Assembly (NCBI GenBank): GCA_028873975.1 | Contig: JAPPMO010000119.1 | Span: 62,001-126,000, forward strand | DNA from: Chloroflexota bacterium | GTDB taxonomy: Bacteria > Chloroflexota > Anaerolineae > Aggregatilineales > Phototrophicaceae | DNA length: 64,000 nt | Direction of reading: 5' to 3' | Shown here: piece after piece, positions 18,401 through 24,637 of the stretch | Layout of the letters: each line of letters begins with the position of its first letter | Numbering within the stretch: position 1 is the first letter of the stretch | Position numbers and translations under genes: made by a program | Notes under the pieces: model-generated | What the model saw: only the letters and a program-made list of their open reading frames with translations | What the model was told of the DNA's origin: nothing | The model's database searches: none

Positions 18401-18891
18401 ACTTGCTCCCAGCTGTCGCCGCCGTCCTTCGAACGGTAGACGCCGCGCTCGGCGTTCCGACCAAATGCGTGGCCAAAAGCCGCCATGTAAACCAGATCGG
18501 CATTTTGCGGGTGAGTCCGAATCTTGGCGATTTGCCGCGTCTCTTTCATGCCCAGATGCTTCCAACTGCGCCCGGCGTCGGTGGACTTATAGAGTCCATC
18601 GCCGATGGAAACATCAATGCGGATGGTGGTTTCGCCCGTGCCGGCATAGATGACATTGGGATCGGCCGGCGCCACTTCCAGCGCGCCCACCGATGAAGCC
18701 GTGAAATAGCCGTCGCTGATGTTCTGCCAGTATTGGCCGGCGTCGGTGGTCTTCCAGACGCCGCCGCAGACGCCGCCGAAATAGAAGACGTTGCTGTCGC
18801 GCGGGTCGCCGGACACGGCCACCACCCGCCCGCCGCGGAAGGGCCCGATGCAGCGGAATTCGGCCAGTCCGTCGTATTTGGATGGGGTCAT
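15487..18891 (-). CDS. VPS10/sortilin-like BNR beta-propeller protein carrying two in-frame genomic repeats
   Basis: A 1134-residue protein of the VPS10/WD40-YVTN-BNR type. Asp-box style repeats run through the first two-thirds (for example KTTDAGQYWQNISDG, KSTDAGRSWKHLG, RSKDGGDSWEQVLHV, KTTDEGQSWQEISPDL). The ATG at 18891 is chosen because of a strong AAAGGA box; no signal peptide follows. The C-terminal third has a FlgD-like/sandwich region (AGWNRFVWDLRYPDA) and a coiled-coil region. Two stretches beginning PHPPAPSPT and containing MGEG(S/Y)GVGV are translated copies of interspersed repeats (17048-17140 and 16538-16661). These proteins are often annotated as glycosyl hydrolases, but no catalytic site is evident; function unknown. 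Confidence 0.85.
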   Translation of the reverse strand: MTPSKYDGLAEFRCIGPFRGGRVVAVSGDPRDSNVFYFGGVCGGVWKTTDAGQYWQNISDGYFTASSVGALEVAPADPNVIYAGTGETTIRIDVSIGDGLYKSTDAGRSWKHLGMKETRQIAKIRTHPQNADLVYMAAFGHAFGRNAERGVYRSKDGGDSWEQVLHVSDKAGAIDLSIDKNNPRIIYAAFWEAYRNFWQISSGGEDSGLWRSMDGGDSWENISRKKGLPGGQFGESPLLGKIGVAASPARSGRVWAIIENQPDGGVYRSDDYGETWVLGSKDNRLISRAWYYMHLTADPLDANTIYVNNLNFWKSTDGGHHFSEITTPHGDDHDLWIHPDNNQIMIHGNDGGACVSLNGGLTFSSIYNQPTAQFYHLDVDSNKPYYVYGTQQDNSSLRVPSRSRYASIMWDDCDITGSGESGYIAVHPDDPNIVYVGAIGSSPGGGNSLQRYDHRTQQIRLIATWPRSSTGLGAGADKYRFAWTYPIVFSPHDSGIIYIGGNQILKTTDEGQSWQEISPDLTKADPETLKPSGGPINRDAVGAEHFATVYALAESPHEAGVIWAGSDDGLLHITRDGGGEWTEITPHPPAPSPTEEGRGEKSPSLSMGEGSGVGVMFNMIEPSPHDAATAYVTATRYKNDDYAPYVFKTTDYGESWTLITAGIADDHFCRAIREDPNREGLLYLGTEFGLYISFDGGDAWQRFQLNLPISPIYDLKVKGTDLVIATHGRSFWILDDLTVLHQLYPPHPPAPSPTRREGEIEIDKRAMGDDESPSLVMGEGYGVGVKLLKPRAVERHLPKVFEGLFESGGGKQYMSTLGAVAPYLVEETPEHGRKETWLDSGVNPPKGAVITYYLREKPESTISLRIEDAEGKEVKTFKSLQADEEEKAAGKRDGLADPAPGDETPKELRIPAKAGWNRFVWDLRYPDARKVIPHNDNQQGFIKGPHAAPGSYRATLCVGDEEQSASFEVSKEAGVPASRAELKEQFDLLLRIRDKVSATHKLINQMRDVRAQLKGWRERLAGLESAAGIIEGAKALEEQVLEVEKELMIPDTRPGWPDAMNNGDRLAEQLKNLTFNVALGDYKPTDYEYEAYEEIAGDIDGVAGKFNDIVAGNLAEFNTMLGNAGFGVVALKVE
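16538..16661. repeat. Inverted-pair palindromic repeat inside coding sequence, copy B
   Basis: The tract starts acccccaccccatacccctc and ends ctgggggatgggggg, with a central insert. It is an inverted pair of the G-rich/C-rich element known from 1867, 7125 and 21490. It is read in frame within the VPS10-like gene without stop codon or frameshift. Confidence 0.8.
17048..17140. repeat. Inverted-pair palindromic repeat inside coding sequence, copy A
   Basis: This has the same structure as the tract at 16538 but with a shorter centre: acccccaccccagacccctc on the left and ccgggggatggggggta on the right. It is inserted in frame at a loop between propeller blades (after WTEIT, before MIEPSPHDA). Confidence 0.8.
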
Positions 18892-18992
18892 GGGGATTTC
18901 CTTTGTTAGTGCTTGCGACTTAGCGGGATATTGTAAATGATTTCGCCACCGAGGCACAGAGGCTGCCGGTGGCTTGTTTTTTTCATAAGTGC

Positions 18993-18998
18993 TATACT
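18993..18998 (+). promoter_or_regulatory. Possible -10 box for the coiled-coil protein gene
   Basis: TATACT lies in AT-rich sequence 52 bases upstream of the ATG at 19050. No good -35 box is visible at the right spacing, so this is tentative. Confidence 0.3.
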
Positions 18999-19049
18999 CG
19001 GCTTGAATTACATCATAATTCTCACTAAATTACATTAAGGAGAATTCAC

Positions 19050-19418
19050 ATGCGGATTAAATTCTTGTTGGTATTGATGGCGCTGTTCGCCTTGAGCAGC
19101 CTGGGTGGCATCGCATTCGCGCAGACCTCGGATATCAAGGCTGAAATTGCGGAAACCAAGGCTTATATCCAGAAGCTCAGGACGGAAAAGGACGAGATCA
19201 GAAACCAGCTTGAGGCGGCGCGGTCCATCCTTGCCGACCTAAGAATGCGCAGGGACCAAGCCAGAAATAAAGAGGAACGACAGTCGCTCAAAGCGAAATT
19301 ACAGCACGAGCGGGCGCAGAAGGAAGCTTTGAAGGCGCGGCGGGATGAGATACTAGCGCAGCTCGAAGAAGCTCGGGAGCATCTGGAGTACTTGAGGCAG
19401 ATAAAGGCAAACTCTTAG
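19050..19418 (+). CDS. Small exported coiled-coil protein
   Basis: A 122-residue protein with a clear Sec signal peptide (MRIKFLLVLMALFALSSLGG, likely cleaved after AFA near residue 24). The mature part is almost entirely charged heptad-like helix (KAEIAETKAYIQKLRTEKDE, with many E, K, R and Q), predicted to form a long coiled coil. A strong Shine-Dalgarno AAGGAG sits eight bases before the ATG, and a terminator follows, so it is a monocistronic gene. The protein probably acts outside the membrane as a structural or spacer protein; no known family was recognised. Confidence 0.85.
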   Translation: MRIKFLLVLMALFALSSLGGIAFAQTSDIKAEIAETKAYIQKLRTEKDEIRNQLEAARSILADLRMRRDQARNKEERQSLKAKLQHERAQKEALKARRDEILAQLEEAREHLEYLRQIKANS

Positions 19419-19443
19419 CCAGCCAGCGTAAACATACACAGTG

Positions 19444-19475
19444 GCAGCCCGGCCTGTGCTGTTGGGCTGCTTTTT
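19444..19475 (+). terminator. Rho-independent terminator
   Basis: The stem gcagccc/gggctgc with a 13-base loop is followed directly by five T residues. It lies 25 bases after the stop codon of the coiled-coil protein gene. Confidence 0.8.
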
Positions 19476-19520
19476 ACCTGCGCCGCTCGCAATAGCTTTT
19501 GCGTATCAAGAAGAGTGCGT

Positions 19521-20999
19521 TTACCCTGCTATCAACGCCTGACACGCCGCGCTCTCGAAATTGTCCCGAACCCAGTCCGCCCGCTCCCGCGCGTACTCCC
19601 GCGCCAACTGCGCCAAACCCTCGTCCTTCATCCAACCGACCTGCTTGTTCTCTCGCAGCAAGCCGCGCAGCGTCAGATACTGGGCTTTGCGGCCATTGCA
19701 GGGGCGGCAAAGCAAAATGCGGTTGCGAATGTAATTCTCGCCGCCGTCCGCCCGCGGATGGATATGATCCAATTCCATAAACTCGCGTTCCAGTTCGCGT
19801 CCGCAACCTGCGCAGATGACATTGCCATTGCTGCGCTGTGCGGTTTCCAGGATCCGCTTCATCTGGCGGTGACTCAGCTTCTGCCAGGCTTCCACCGCCC
19901 GCGGCGTCTTGAGCTTGAGGCTGGGCGCGGCCAATTCGTTGTCGTCCGTGCGTCGCGGCGGCGCGGTTTCGTAGTGGACTTCCTTCGTCCAAAATTGCAG
20001 CGGCTTTTCTTCGGCGGTAAGCATGCCCTCTGACGCCAGGCGGTTCAAGACGGTCTCATGCGCTTTGTCCCAGATGTCTATGCCGACCCACTGCCGCCCA
20101 AGCTGCTCGGCGGCGACGGGCGTGGTGGCGCAGCCGCAGAAGGGGTCAAGCACGATGTCGCCGGGGTTGCTGCTGGCTTCAATGATGCGACGGTATAGCG
20201 CGAGCGGTTTCTGAGTGGGGTAGCCAGTAATCTCGCCCCTGTTGTTTGGAAACCAGCCCGACGAGCCATAGAGCGATTTTATATCTGTCCAGGTATCCGA
20301 TAGGGGAACGCCCGGGCTTTCATCAAGATACTGTCTGATTATTTTTCCTTTACGTTTTCGGGTGCGGTATTTTCTGCCATCCGCGTCCGCGTGTCTAAAC
20401 CACTTCGTCTTGTAGTTTTCCGAGTACGGCGTGTACTGCTTATTATAGGTATGCGCGCTGTATTTCTTCGCGTAAACGAGTAAGGTTTCGTGCGCTTTGA
20501 CTGGCTTTTTTCCGCCGGCTCTGCCTCCAGACGGCGTCCCGTAATTCCAGATGATCTCGTTTATGAAATTTTTATGACCAAATATGCCGTCTAACAAGCA
20601 TTTGACATAAGCGATGGCGGTGCGATCCAGATGCAGGTAAAGCGTTCCATCCCTGCGAAGTACGCGATGCATCTCCATCAGTCGCACTCCCAGCCAACAC
20701 ATAAACGCGCCCATATCATCGCCGTAGGATAAGCGCGCGCCCGCTATGACGCCATGGACCGCGGGCCAGTCGTCTTGGATGCTGTCCGTCCATTCTTCGC
20801 GCACATCGTCGTCCCAGCGCCAGCGGTCTTTGAAGCGCGCGCCAGCCGCCAGACTGTCGGGCGTGGCGTGAAAATCGCGGTTCTTGTTGAAGGGCGGGTC
20901 GGTGGCGATGAGATGAACGGTCTCGCTGTTGATGCCGCGCAGGAACTCGAGATTGTCGCCGTGATAGAGTGTCCGATTCTTGAAGTTGCGCTGCGCCAA
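19521..20999 (-). CDS. DNA methyltransferase-HNH endonuclease fusion
   Basis: A 492-residue protein with two domains. Residues 1-330 are a beta-class DNA methyltransferase: motif IV DPPF at 34-37 and AdoMet motif DPFCGCATT at 285-293 (C in place of the usual S, A in place of G). Residues 393-440 are an HNH nuclease: a CAGC zinc pair (396, 399), ELDHIHPRADGGENY with the catalytic D411-H412, and a second zinc pair CRPC (431, 434). A single chain could both modify and cut, or the HNH part may cut in a modification-sensitive way. A related but destroyed gene is found on both sides of the module at 48 kb. No separate nuclease gene is next to it. Confidence 0.88.
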   Translation of the reverse strand: MAQRNFKNRTLYHGDNLEFLRGINSETVHLIATDPPFNKNRDFHATPDSLAAGARFKDRWRWDDDVREEWTDSIQDDWPAVHGVIAGARLSYGDDMGAFMCWLGVRLMEMHRVLRRDGTLYLHLDRTAIAYVKCLLDGIFGHKNFINEIIWNYGTPSGGRAGGKKPVKAHETLLVYAKKYSAHTYNKQYTPYSENYKTKWFRHADADGRKYRTRKRKGKIIRQYLDESPGVPLSDTWTDIKSLYGSSGWFPNNRGEITGYPTQKPLALYRRIIEASSNPGDIVLDPFCGCATTPVAAEQLGRQWVGIDIWDKAHETVLNRLASEGMLTAEEKPLQFWTKEVHYETAPPRRTDDNELAAPSLKLKTPRAVEAWQKLSHRQMKRILETAQRSNGNVICAGCGRELEREFMELDHIHPRADGGENYIRNRILLCRPCNGRKAQYLTLRGLLRENKQVGWMKDEGLAQLAREYARERADWVRDNFESAACQALIAG

Positions 21000-21171
21000 G
21001 GTTTGTCCGCTCCATGATTCGCTTCGCTAAATATAGCGATAGTTCCTTATAATAACAACTGAAGCCTTCGCGCCATCCGCGCCCCTGCGGTGAATCGAAT
21101 CCCCCGACCACTTGACATCCCCGCCCTGCATCCTCTAACCTAGCCCACACGCCAAACCAAGGAAAATCCAC

Positions 21172-21444
21172 ATGGCACGGGTCAAATTCACACCCAACTT
21201 GCAGCGCTTCTTCCCCGACCTGACCGAGCTCGAGGTCGAAGCCGCCACCGTCGCCGAAGCTGTCGCCGCTGTCGACCAGCGCTGGCGCGGCCTGGGCGAC
21301 TACATCATCGACGAACAAGGCGCGCTGCGCAAACACGTCAATATCTTCATCGGCGACGAACTCATCCGCGACAAACGGACGCTCTCCGATCCCGTTTCCG
21401 CCGACACCCGCATCACCATCATGCAAGCCTTGTCGGGCGGCTAA
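21172..21444 (+). CDS. MoaD/ThiS-family ubiquitin-like protein
   Basis: A 90-residue beta-grasp protein ending in the diagnostic Gly-Gly (QALSGG). The fold is recognisable from VKFTPNLQRFF at the start, ATVAEAVAAVDQRW in the middle and VNIFIGDELIR before the tail. Members become C-terminally thiocarboxylated or adenylated and deliver sulfur, or act as protein modifiers. No molybdopterin or thiamin gene is nearby. A BNR propeller protein follows after 92 bases in the same direction, a pairing I recall from other genomes but whose meaning is unknown. Confidence 0.88.
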   Translation: MARVKFTPNLQRFFPDLTELEVEAATVAEAVAAVDQRWRGLGDYIIDEQGALRKHVNIFIGDELIRDKRTLSDPVSADTRITIMQALSGG

Positions 21445-21489
21445 TTCATTAAGAAAGCACTTTCAAATCACCTTATACAACATAGAGTC

Positions 21490-21533
21490 ACCCCTCTCTG
21501 AAGCTTCGGGGAGGGGCTAGGGGATGGGGGTAA
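21490..21533. repeat. G-rich/C-rich interspersed palindromic repeat, copy 3
   Basis: The arms are acccctctctgaagcttcgg and ggaggggctaggggatgggg, followed by gtaat. It lies between the MoaD-like gene and the propeller gene, four bases before the latter's start codon, so it may affect that gene's translation. Confidence 0.75.
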
Positions 21534-21536
21534 TCA

Positions 21537-22628
21537 ATGCGCGACAAACTACTCGTCGGCACTCGCAAAGGGCTGCTTATACTGAACAGAAACGGCGCGG
21601 CCCGTACAGAATGGGCTATCGAATCGGCGCACTTCGAGGGCATCCCCGTGCCCTATGCCGTGCATGACCCGCGCAGCGACACGCTCTGGGTCTCGCTCGA
21701 TCACGGCCATTGGGGCGGCAAGCTGCACCGCTCGCGCGATCTGGGCGCCAGCTGGGAAGAGGTCGAAGCGCCCAAATATCCCGAAGGCGACACCGTCCCG
21801 CCCGATTTCACCGCCCCCGCGGCTACCAGCTATATCTGGCTGATCGAGCCCGGCGGCGCCGACGAGCCGAACCGTCTTTACGTCGGCACCGAACCCGGCG
21901 GGCTCTTCGTCAGCAATGACGGCGGCGACAGTTTTCAGTTGATGGAGACGCTCTGGTACCACCCGACCAACAAGCACTGGTTCGGCGCAGGGCGCGATCA
22001 TCCCGGCTGCTGTTCCATCGTGGTCGATCCCCGCGACAGCCGCCATTTGATCGCCGGCATCAGCGTCGGCGGCGTCTACGTCAGCCATGACGCCGGCGAA
22101 ACCTGGGAGGCGCGCAATCGCGGTCTTTACGCCGACTACCTGCCCGACCCGCACCACGACTACGGCCACGATCCCCATATCATCCTCGCCAGCCCATCCA
22201 ATCCCGATGTGCTCTGGCAGCAGAACCATTGCGGCATCTACCGCAGCGAGAACGGCGGACTACAATGGCAGGATATCTCGGAGAATGACGGTCCCGCCGG
22301 CTTCGGTTTCGCGCTGGCGCTGGACGCGGAGGACGAGCGCGTGGCTTGGGTGGCGCCGGCGGTCAGCGCCGAGTATCGCGTGCCGGTGGATCGCGCCCTT
22401 CGCATCTGCCGCACCGAAGACGGCGGGCGGACCTGGCAGGACCTGCGCCAAGGCTTGCCGCAAAAAAACGCTTACGATCTCATCTTCCGCCACGCTATGG
22501 ACGCGCGCGGCGATAGCCTGGTGTTCGGCACCACGGCCGGCAATTTCTACGTCTCCGATGACCGCGGCGATCACTGGCGCTGCCTGGCGCACAATCTGGC
22601 GGTGATCTACTCCGTGCGGTTTATGTGA
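21537..22628 (+). CDS. BNR/WD40-type beta-propeller protein (sialidase-like fold)
   Basis: A 363-residue protein built of BNR/Asp-box repeats: LHRSRDLGASWEEVE, VSNDGGDSFQLME, VSHDAGETWEARN, RSENGGLQWQDIS, RTEDGGRTWQDL and VSDDRGDHWRCL. It starts MRDKLLVGTRKGLLIL with no signal peptide, so it is probably cytoplasmic. Such proteins are often labelled exo-alpha-sialidase, but the catalytic residues of sialidases are not apparent. The upstream MoaD-like gene suggests the two proteins work together, possibly as a target for the ubiquitin-like protein; this is inference. Confidence 0.8.
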   Translation: MRDKLLVGTRKGLLILNRNGAARTEWAIESAHFEGIPVPYAVHDPRSDTLWVSLDHGHWGGKLHRSRDLGASWEEVEAPKYPEGDTVPPDFTAPAATSYIWLIEPGGADEPNRLYVGTEPGGLFVSNDGGDSFQLMETLWYHPTNKHWFGAGRDHPGCCSIVVDPRDSRHLIAGISVGGVYVSHDAGETWEARNRGLYADYLPDPHHDYGHDPHIILASPSNPDVLWQQNHCGIYRSENGGLQWQDISENDGPAGFGFALALDAEDERVAWVAPAVSAEYRVPVDRALRICRTEDGGRTWQDLRQGLPQKNAYDLIFRHAMDARGDSLVFGTTAGNFYVSDDRGDHWRCLAHNLAVIYSVRFM

Positions 22629-22646
22629 TTGACATGAGGATTGTGA

Positions 22647-23771
22647 TCAGCGCAGGATCTTGAAGTCATGCGGTTCAGCTAGTTGCCAGCCAGAGCGCCT
22701 CTTTATGGCAAGGCCGCCAACTGAAATGGTCTTCCAGTCGATGTGAGCTTTATGTGCGGCAACATAATCTTCCTTACCGAGATTGATCCAAAGTTTTCGA
22801 CCTGGTCCGTTACGGTCGGTCCGCAAGACAACGATAGATCGCTCATTATTGTCAACGTCGTCGCTCTGCGGGTCAACTGAAGAACTCAAGCCAATAACAC
22901 GCCCCTCTATCCTTTGATAGTTTGGCTTTTGCTCCTTGAGCTTGTGGCAGGCTCTTTTCAAGAATTCGATATGCGGACGCTCAATAAGTATGCTTTTGAA
23001 GTCCGTCACTGCTGGCGAGACGGGGACTTTTCTAGACCAATTTACGCTGTATTGAACTGGTCTAGACGAGTGCTTTGAGATCTCCAAGATCGCATTGCAC
23101 ATGTTGGCGTTGAAACCGTCAGCGTAGCCTGAAATGAGTGCCTGCGGGTTTCGATCAGCTGTTGCATTTTGCAAATCTATAAGACCGGTTGCTATGCGCT
23201 CCATGACACGCCTTTGCAAAGGCAACCTTTGCCCCGGATCTTCTTTATCGTCGAAGAGCAGCGTTTGATAAGGTTCTATTTCTCCGACCTGTGATTCAAC
23301 GTGATAGCTAACATTGTCATTACAAGTTTGATGTATTTCAAAGTGCTTGAGCATTTTCCTTGCTTCTAAGTAATACTGATTGAAATATGGCTTTAGGCTG
23401 CGTTCCATGTTAGCCGAATGTCCAATAAGTCTTTTGATTGGGAGCATCTGCATGGCGGCATTGTCTACGGACCTTGACTCCACTTCTATCGTTAGCATAT
23501 CTCGGTCAAAATGAATCATTTCATTGGCAACGGAATTAGGAGACTTGTCTGACAACGCTGACAAGATGCGGACAGTATGTTCAACATAGACAGGATAATC
23601 AGGAGCGTCTTTGTTTACTGGCAAGACAATCTCAAATGGATTCCCATCGACGTCTTCAAAGCCCTCAAAAACGTAACAACGGTTGTTTTGGCTGACGAGG
23701 TTCCAACCCGAAAGTCTAAGATAGAACGAGATATTCTCCGCAGGCAATGCATACAAAGCGGAATTCATCAT
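22647..23771 (-). CDS. Hypothetical protein, second gene of a DUF4365 module
   Basis: A 374-residue soluble protein without signal peptide or membrane segments. I do not recognise its family. It contains mixed alpha/beta sequence, with a C-terminal part (VIGLSSSVDPQ, WINLGKEDYVAAHKAH, WKTISVGGLAIKRR) that looks like a small beta-barrel. It begins inside the stop codon of the DUF4365 gene (ATGA overlap at 23768-23771), so the two proteins are made together. Both genes are visibly AT-richer than their neighbours, which suggests horizontal transfer. A role in defence is inferred only from the partner. Confidence 0.65.
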   Translation of the reverse strand: MMNSALYALPAENISFYLRLSGWNLVSQNNRCYVFEGFEDVDGNPFEIVLPVNKDAPDYPVYVEHTVRILSALSDKSPNSVANEMIHFDRDMLTIEVESRSVDNAAMQMLPIKRLIGHSANMERSLKPYFNQYYLEARKMLKHFEIHQTCNDNVSYHVESQVGEIEPYQTLLFDDKEDPGQRLPLQRRVMERIATGLIDLQNATADRNPQALISGYADGFNANMCNAILEISKHSSRPVQYSVNWSRKVPVSPAVTDFKSILIERPHIEFLKRACHKLKEQKPNYQRIEGRVIGLSSSVDPQSDDVDNNERSIVVLRTDRNGPGRKLWINLGKEDYVAAHKAHIDWKTISVGGLAIKRRSGWQLAEPHDFKILR

Positions 23772-24289
23772 TCTGCCTCTTCATTCCTGTATGCGTCCAT
23801 TCTGTCTAACTCTAGCAATCTAGCGACGGCATTGCGATCAAACAATTGCGTTCTGGGGATCTTGATGGTTATCGAGCTAGTATTAAGTGTCGGTTCGCGC
23901 GGTATATGATACCAATAACAACACTTTCTTAACTGGAGACAACTTTCATCAACCGTAAGAGGGCTGATTCCATGTTGCGGAAGGGCATATACGATAAGTA
24001 TTCCAAGACCTTTCTCCAGTTCAGCTAGTTTATTGTAAGCATCTGCCTCTACCGCATAGACCACGTCATCGCCGCGAATCGTCCAGTCAATGGTCGACTT
24101 GAGTTGACAGAAAAACGATAATCCGGTCGGCGCATACTTGGTTTCGTTGCGAATGCGAGCACCAGACACGATGAAATCTATGCCGATGTCCGGCGTAGGT
24201 GTTGCTGCTGTTGCCCCAGCATCAGCAACAACGGCACGAAAATATGCAAAATGCAATTCCTGTTTTACTAAGCTTGGAGGTAAAGGCAT
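23768..24289 (-). CDS. DUF4365-like protein (PD-(D/E)XK nuclease-like)
   Basis: A 173-residue protein resembling the DUF4365 family, whose members are often found in defence islands. The start MPLPPSLVKQELHFAYFRAV is followed by the acidic DIGIDFIV (D34, D38) and FFCQLKST (Q62, K64), which together form a PD-(D/E)XK-type active-site pattern. It is the first gene of a two-gene unit, coupled by a 4-base overlap to the 374-residue partner. It may be a nuclease that attacks foreign DNA; target and trigger are unknown. Confidence 0.68.
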   Translation of the reverse strand: MPLPPSLVKQELHFAYFRAVVADAGATAATPTPDIGIDFIVSGARIRNETKYAPTGLSFFCQLKSTIDWTIRGDDVVYAVEADAYNKLAELEKGLGILIVYALPQHGISPLTVDESCLQLRKCCYWYHIPREPTLNTSSITIKIPRTQLFDRNAVARLLELDRMDAYRNEEAE

Positions 24290-24637
24290 TCATGCAGTCC
24301 GCATGCGACAGTGAATAAACGCATTTGAATTATAACATTTGTTCCAGCTATAGTCTAATATGAGTGGTCTATTCGATTTTTCACTACGAGACCAACGACA
24401 GAGCCGTATCCGCAGCGGCAACGATCCATTCATCAAACCCGCGACCATACAGTCGCCACCCACTGCCCAACCCCAGCTACTATGAACCCCAGCGCGCCTT
24501 AACAATCAAATCCCCCCCGCCAAATGGCCAAACTGCCAAATTGCCGAAAAAACTTTTTCCCCGGCATTTGCCGCCGAGCGGCTCTGTGTCCTCGGCGCGC
24601 TTGGTGGTAAAACAAAGAAAAACCGAAAGCCACTCCC
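24290..24637. other. 348-bp gene-free stretch between divergent genes
   Basis: The left half is AT-rich and contains possible promoter sequence for the DUF4365 module. The right half contains the short repeat at 24573. No convincing small gene, tRNA or terminator was found; the only reading frames present overlap the ends of neighbours or lack a ribosome-binding site. Confidence 0.6.
24573..24590 (+). repeat. GCCGAGCGGCT short repeat, copy 2
   Basis: The bases gccgagcggctctgtgtc lie 47 bases before the dehydratase gene. The left flank (ttgcc) and the tgtgtc right flank are shared with the copy at 38143. Confidence 0.45.

Noticed and set aside
21080..21110. gaatcgaatcccccgacc as a possible tRNA T-arm
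   Set aside because: No acceptor stem, anticodon arm or D-arm could be drawn around it. No other tRNA or rRNA was seen in the window.
24290..24505. Small minus-strand frame before the DUF4365 gene
   Set aside because: It is cysteine- and tryptophan-rich without ribosome-binding site or homology; the region looks like promoter DNA.
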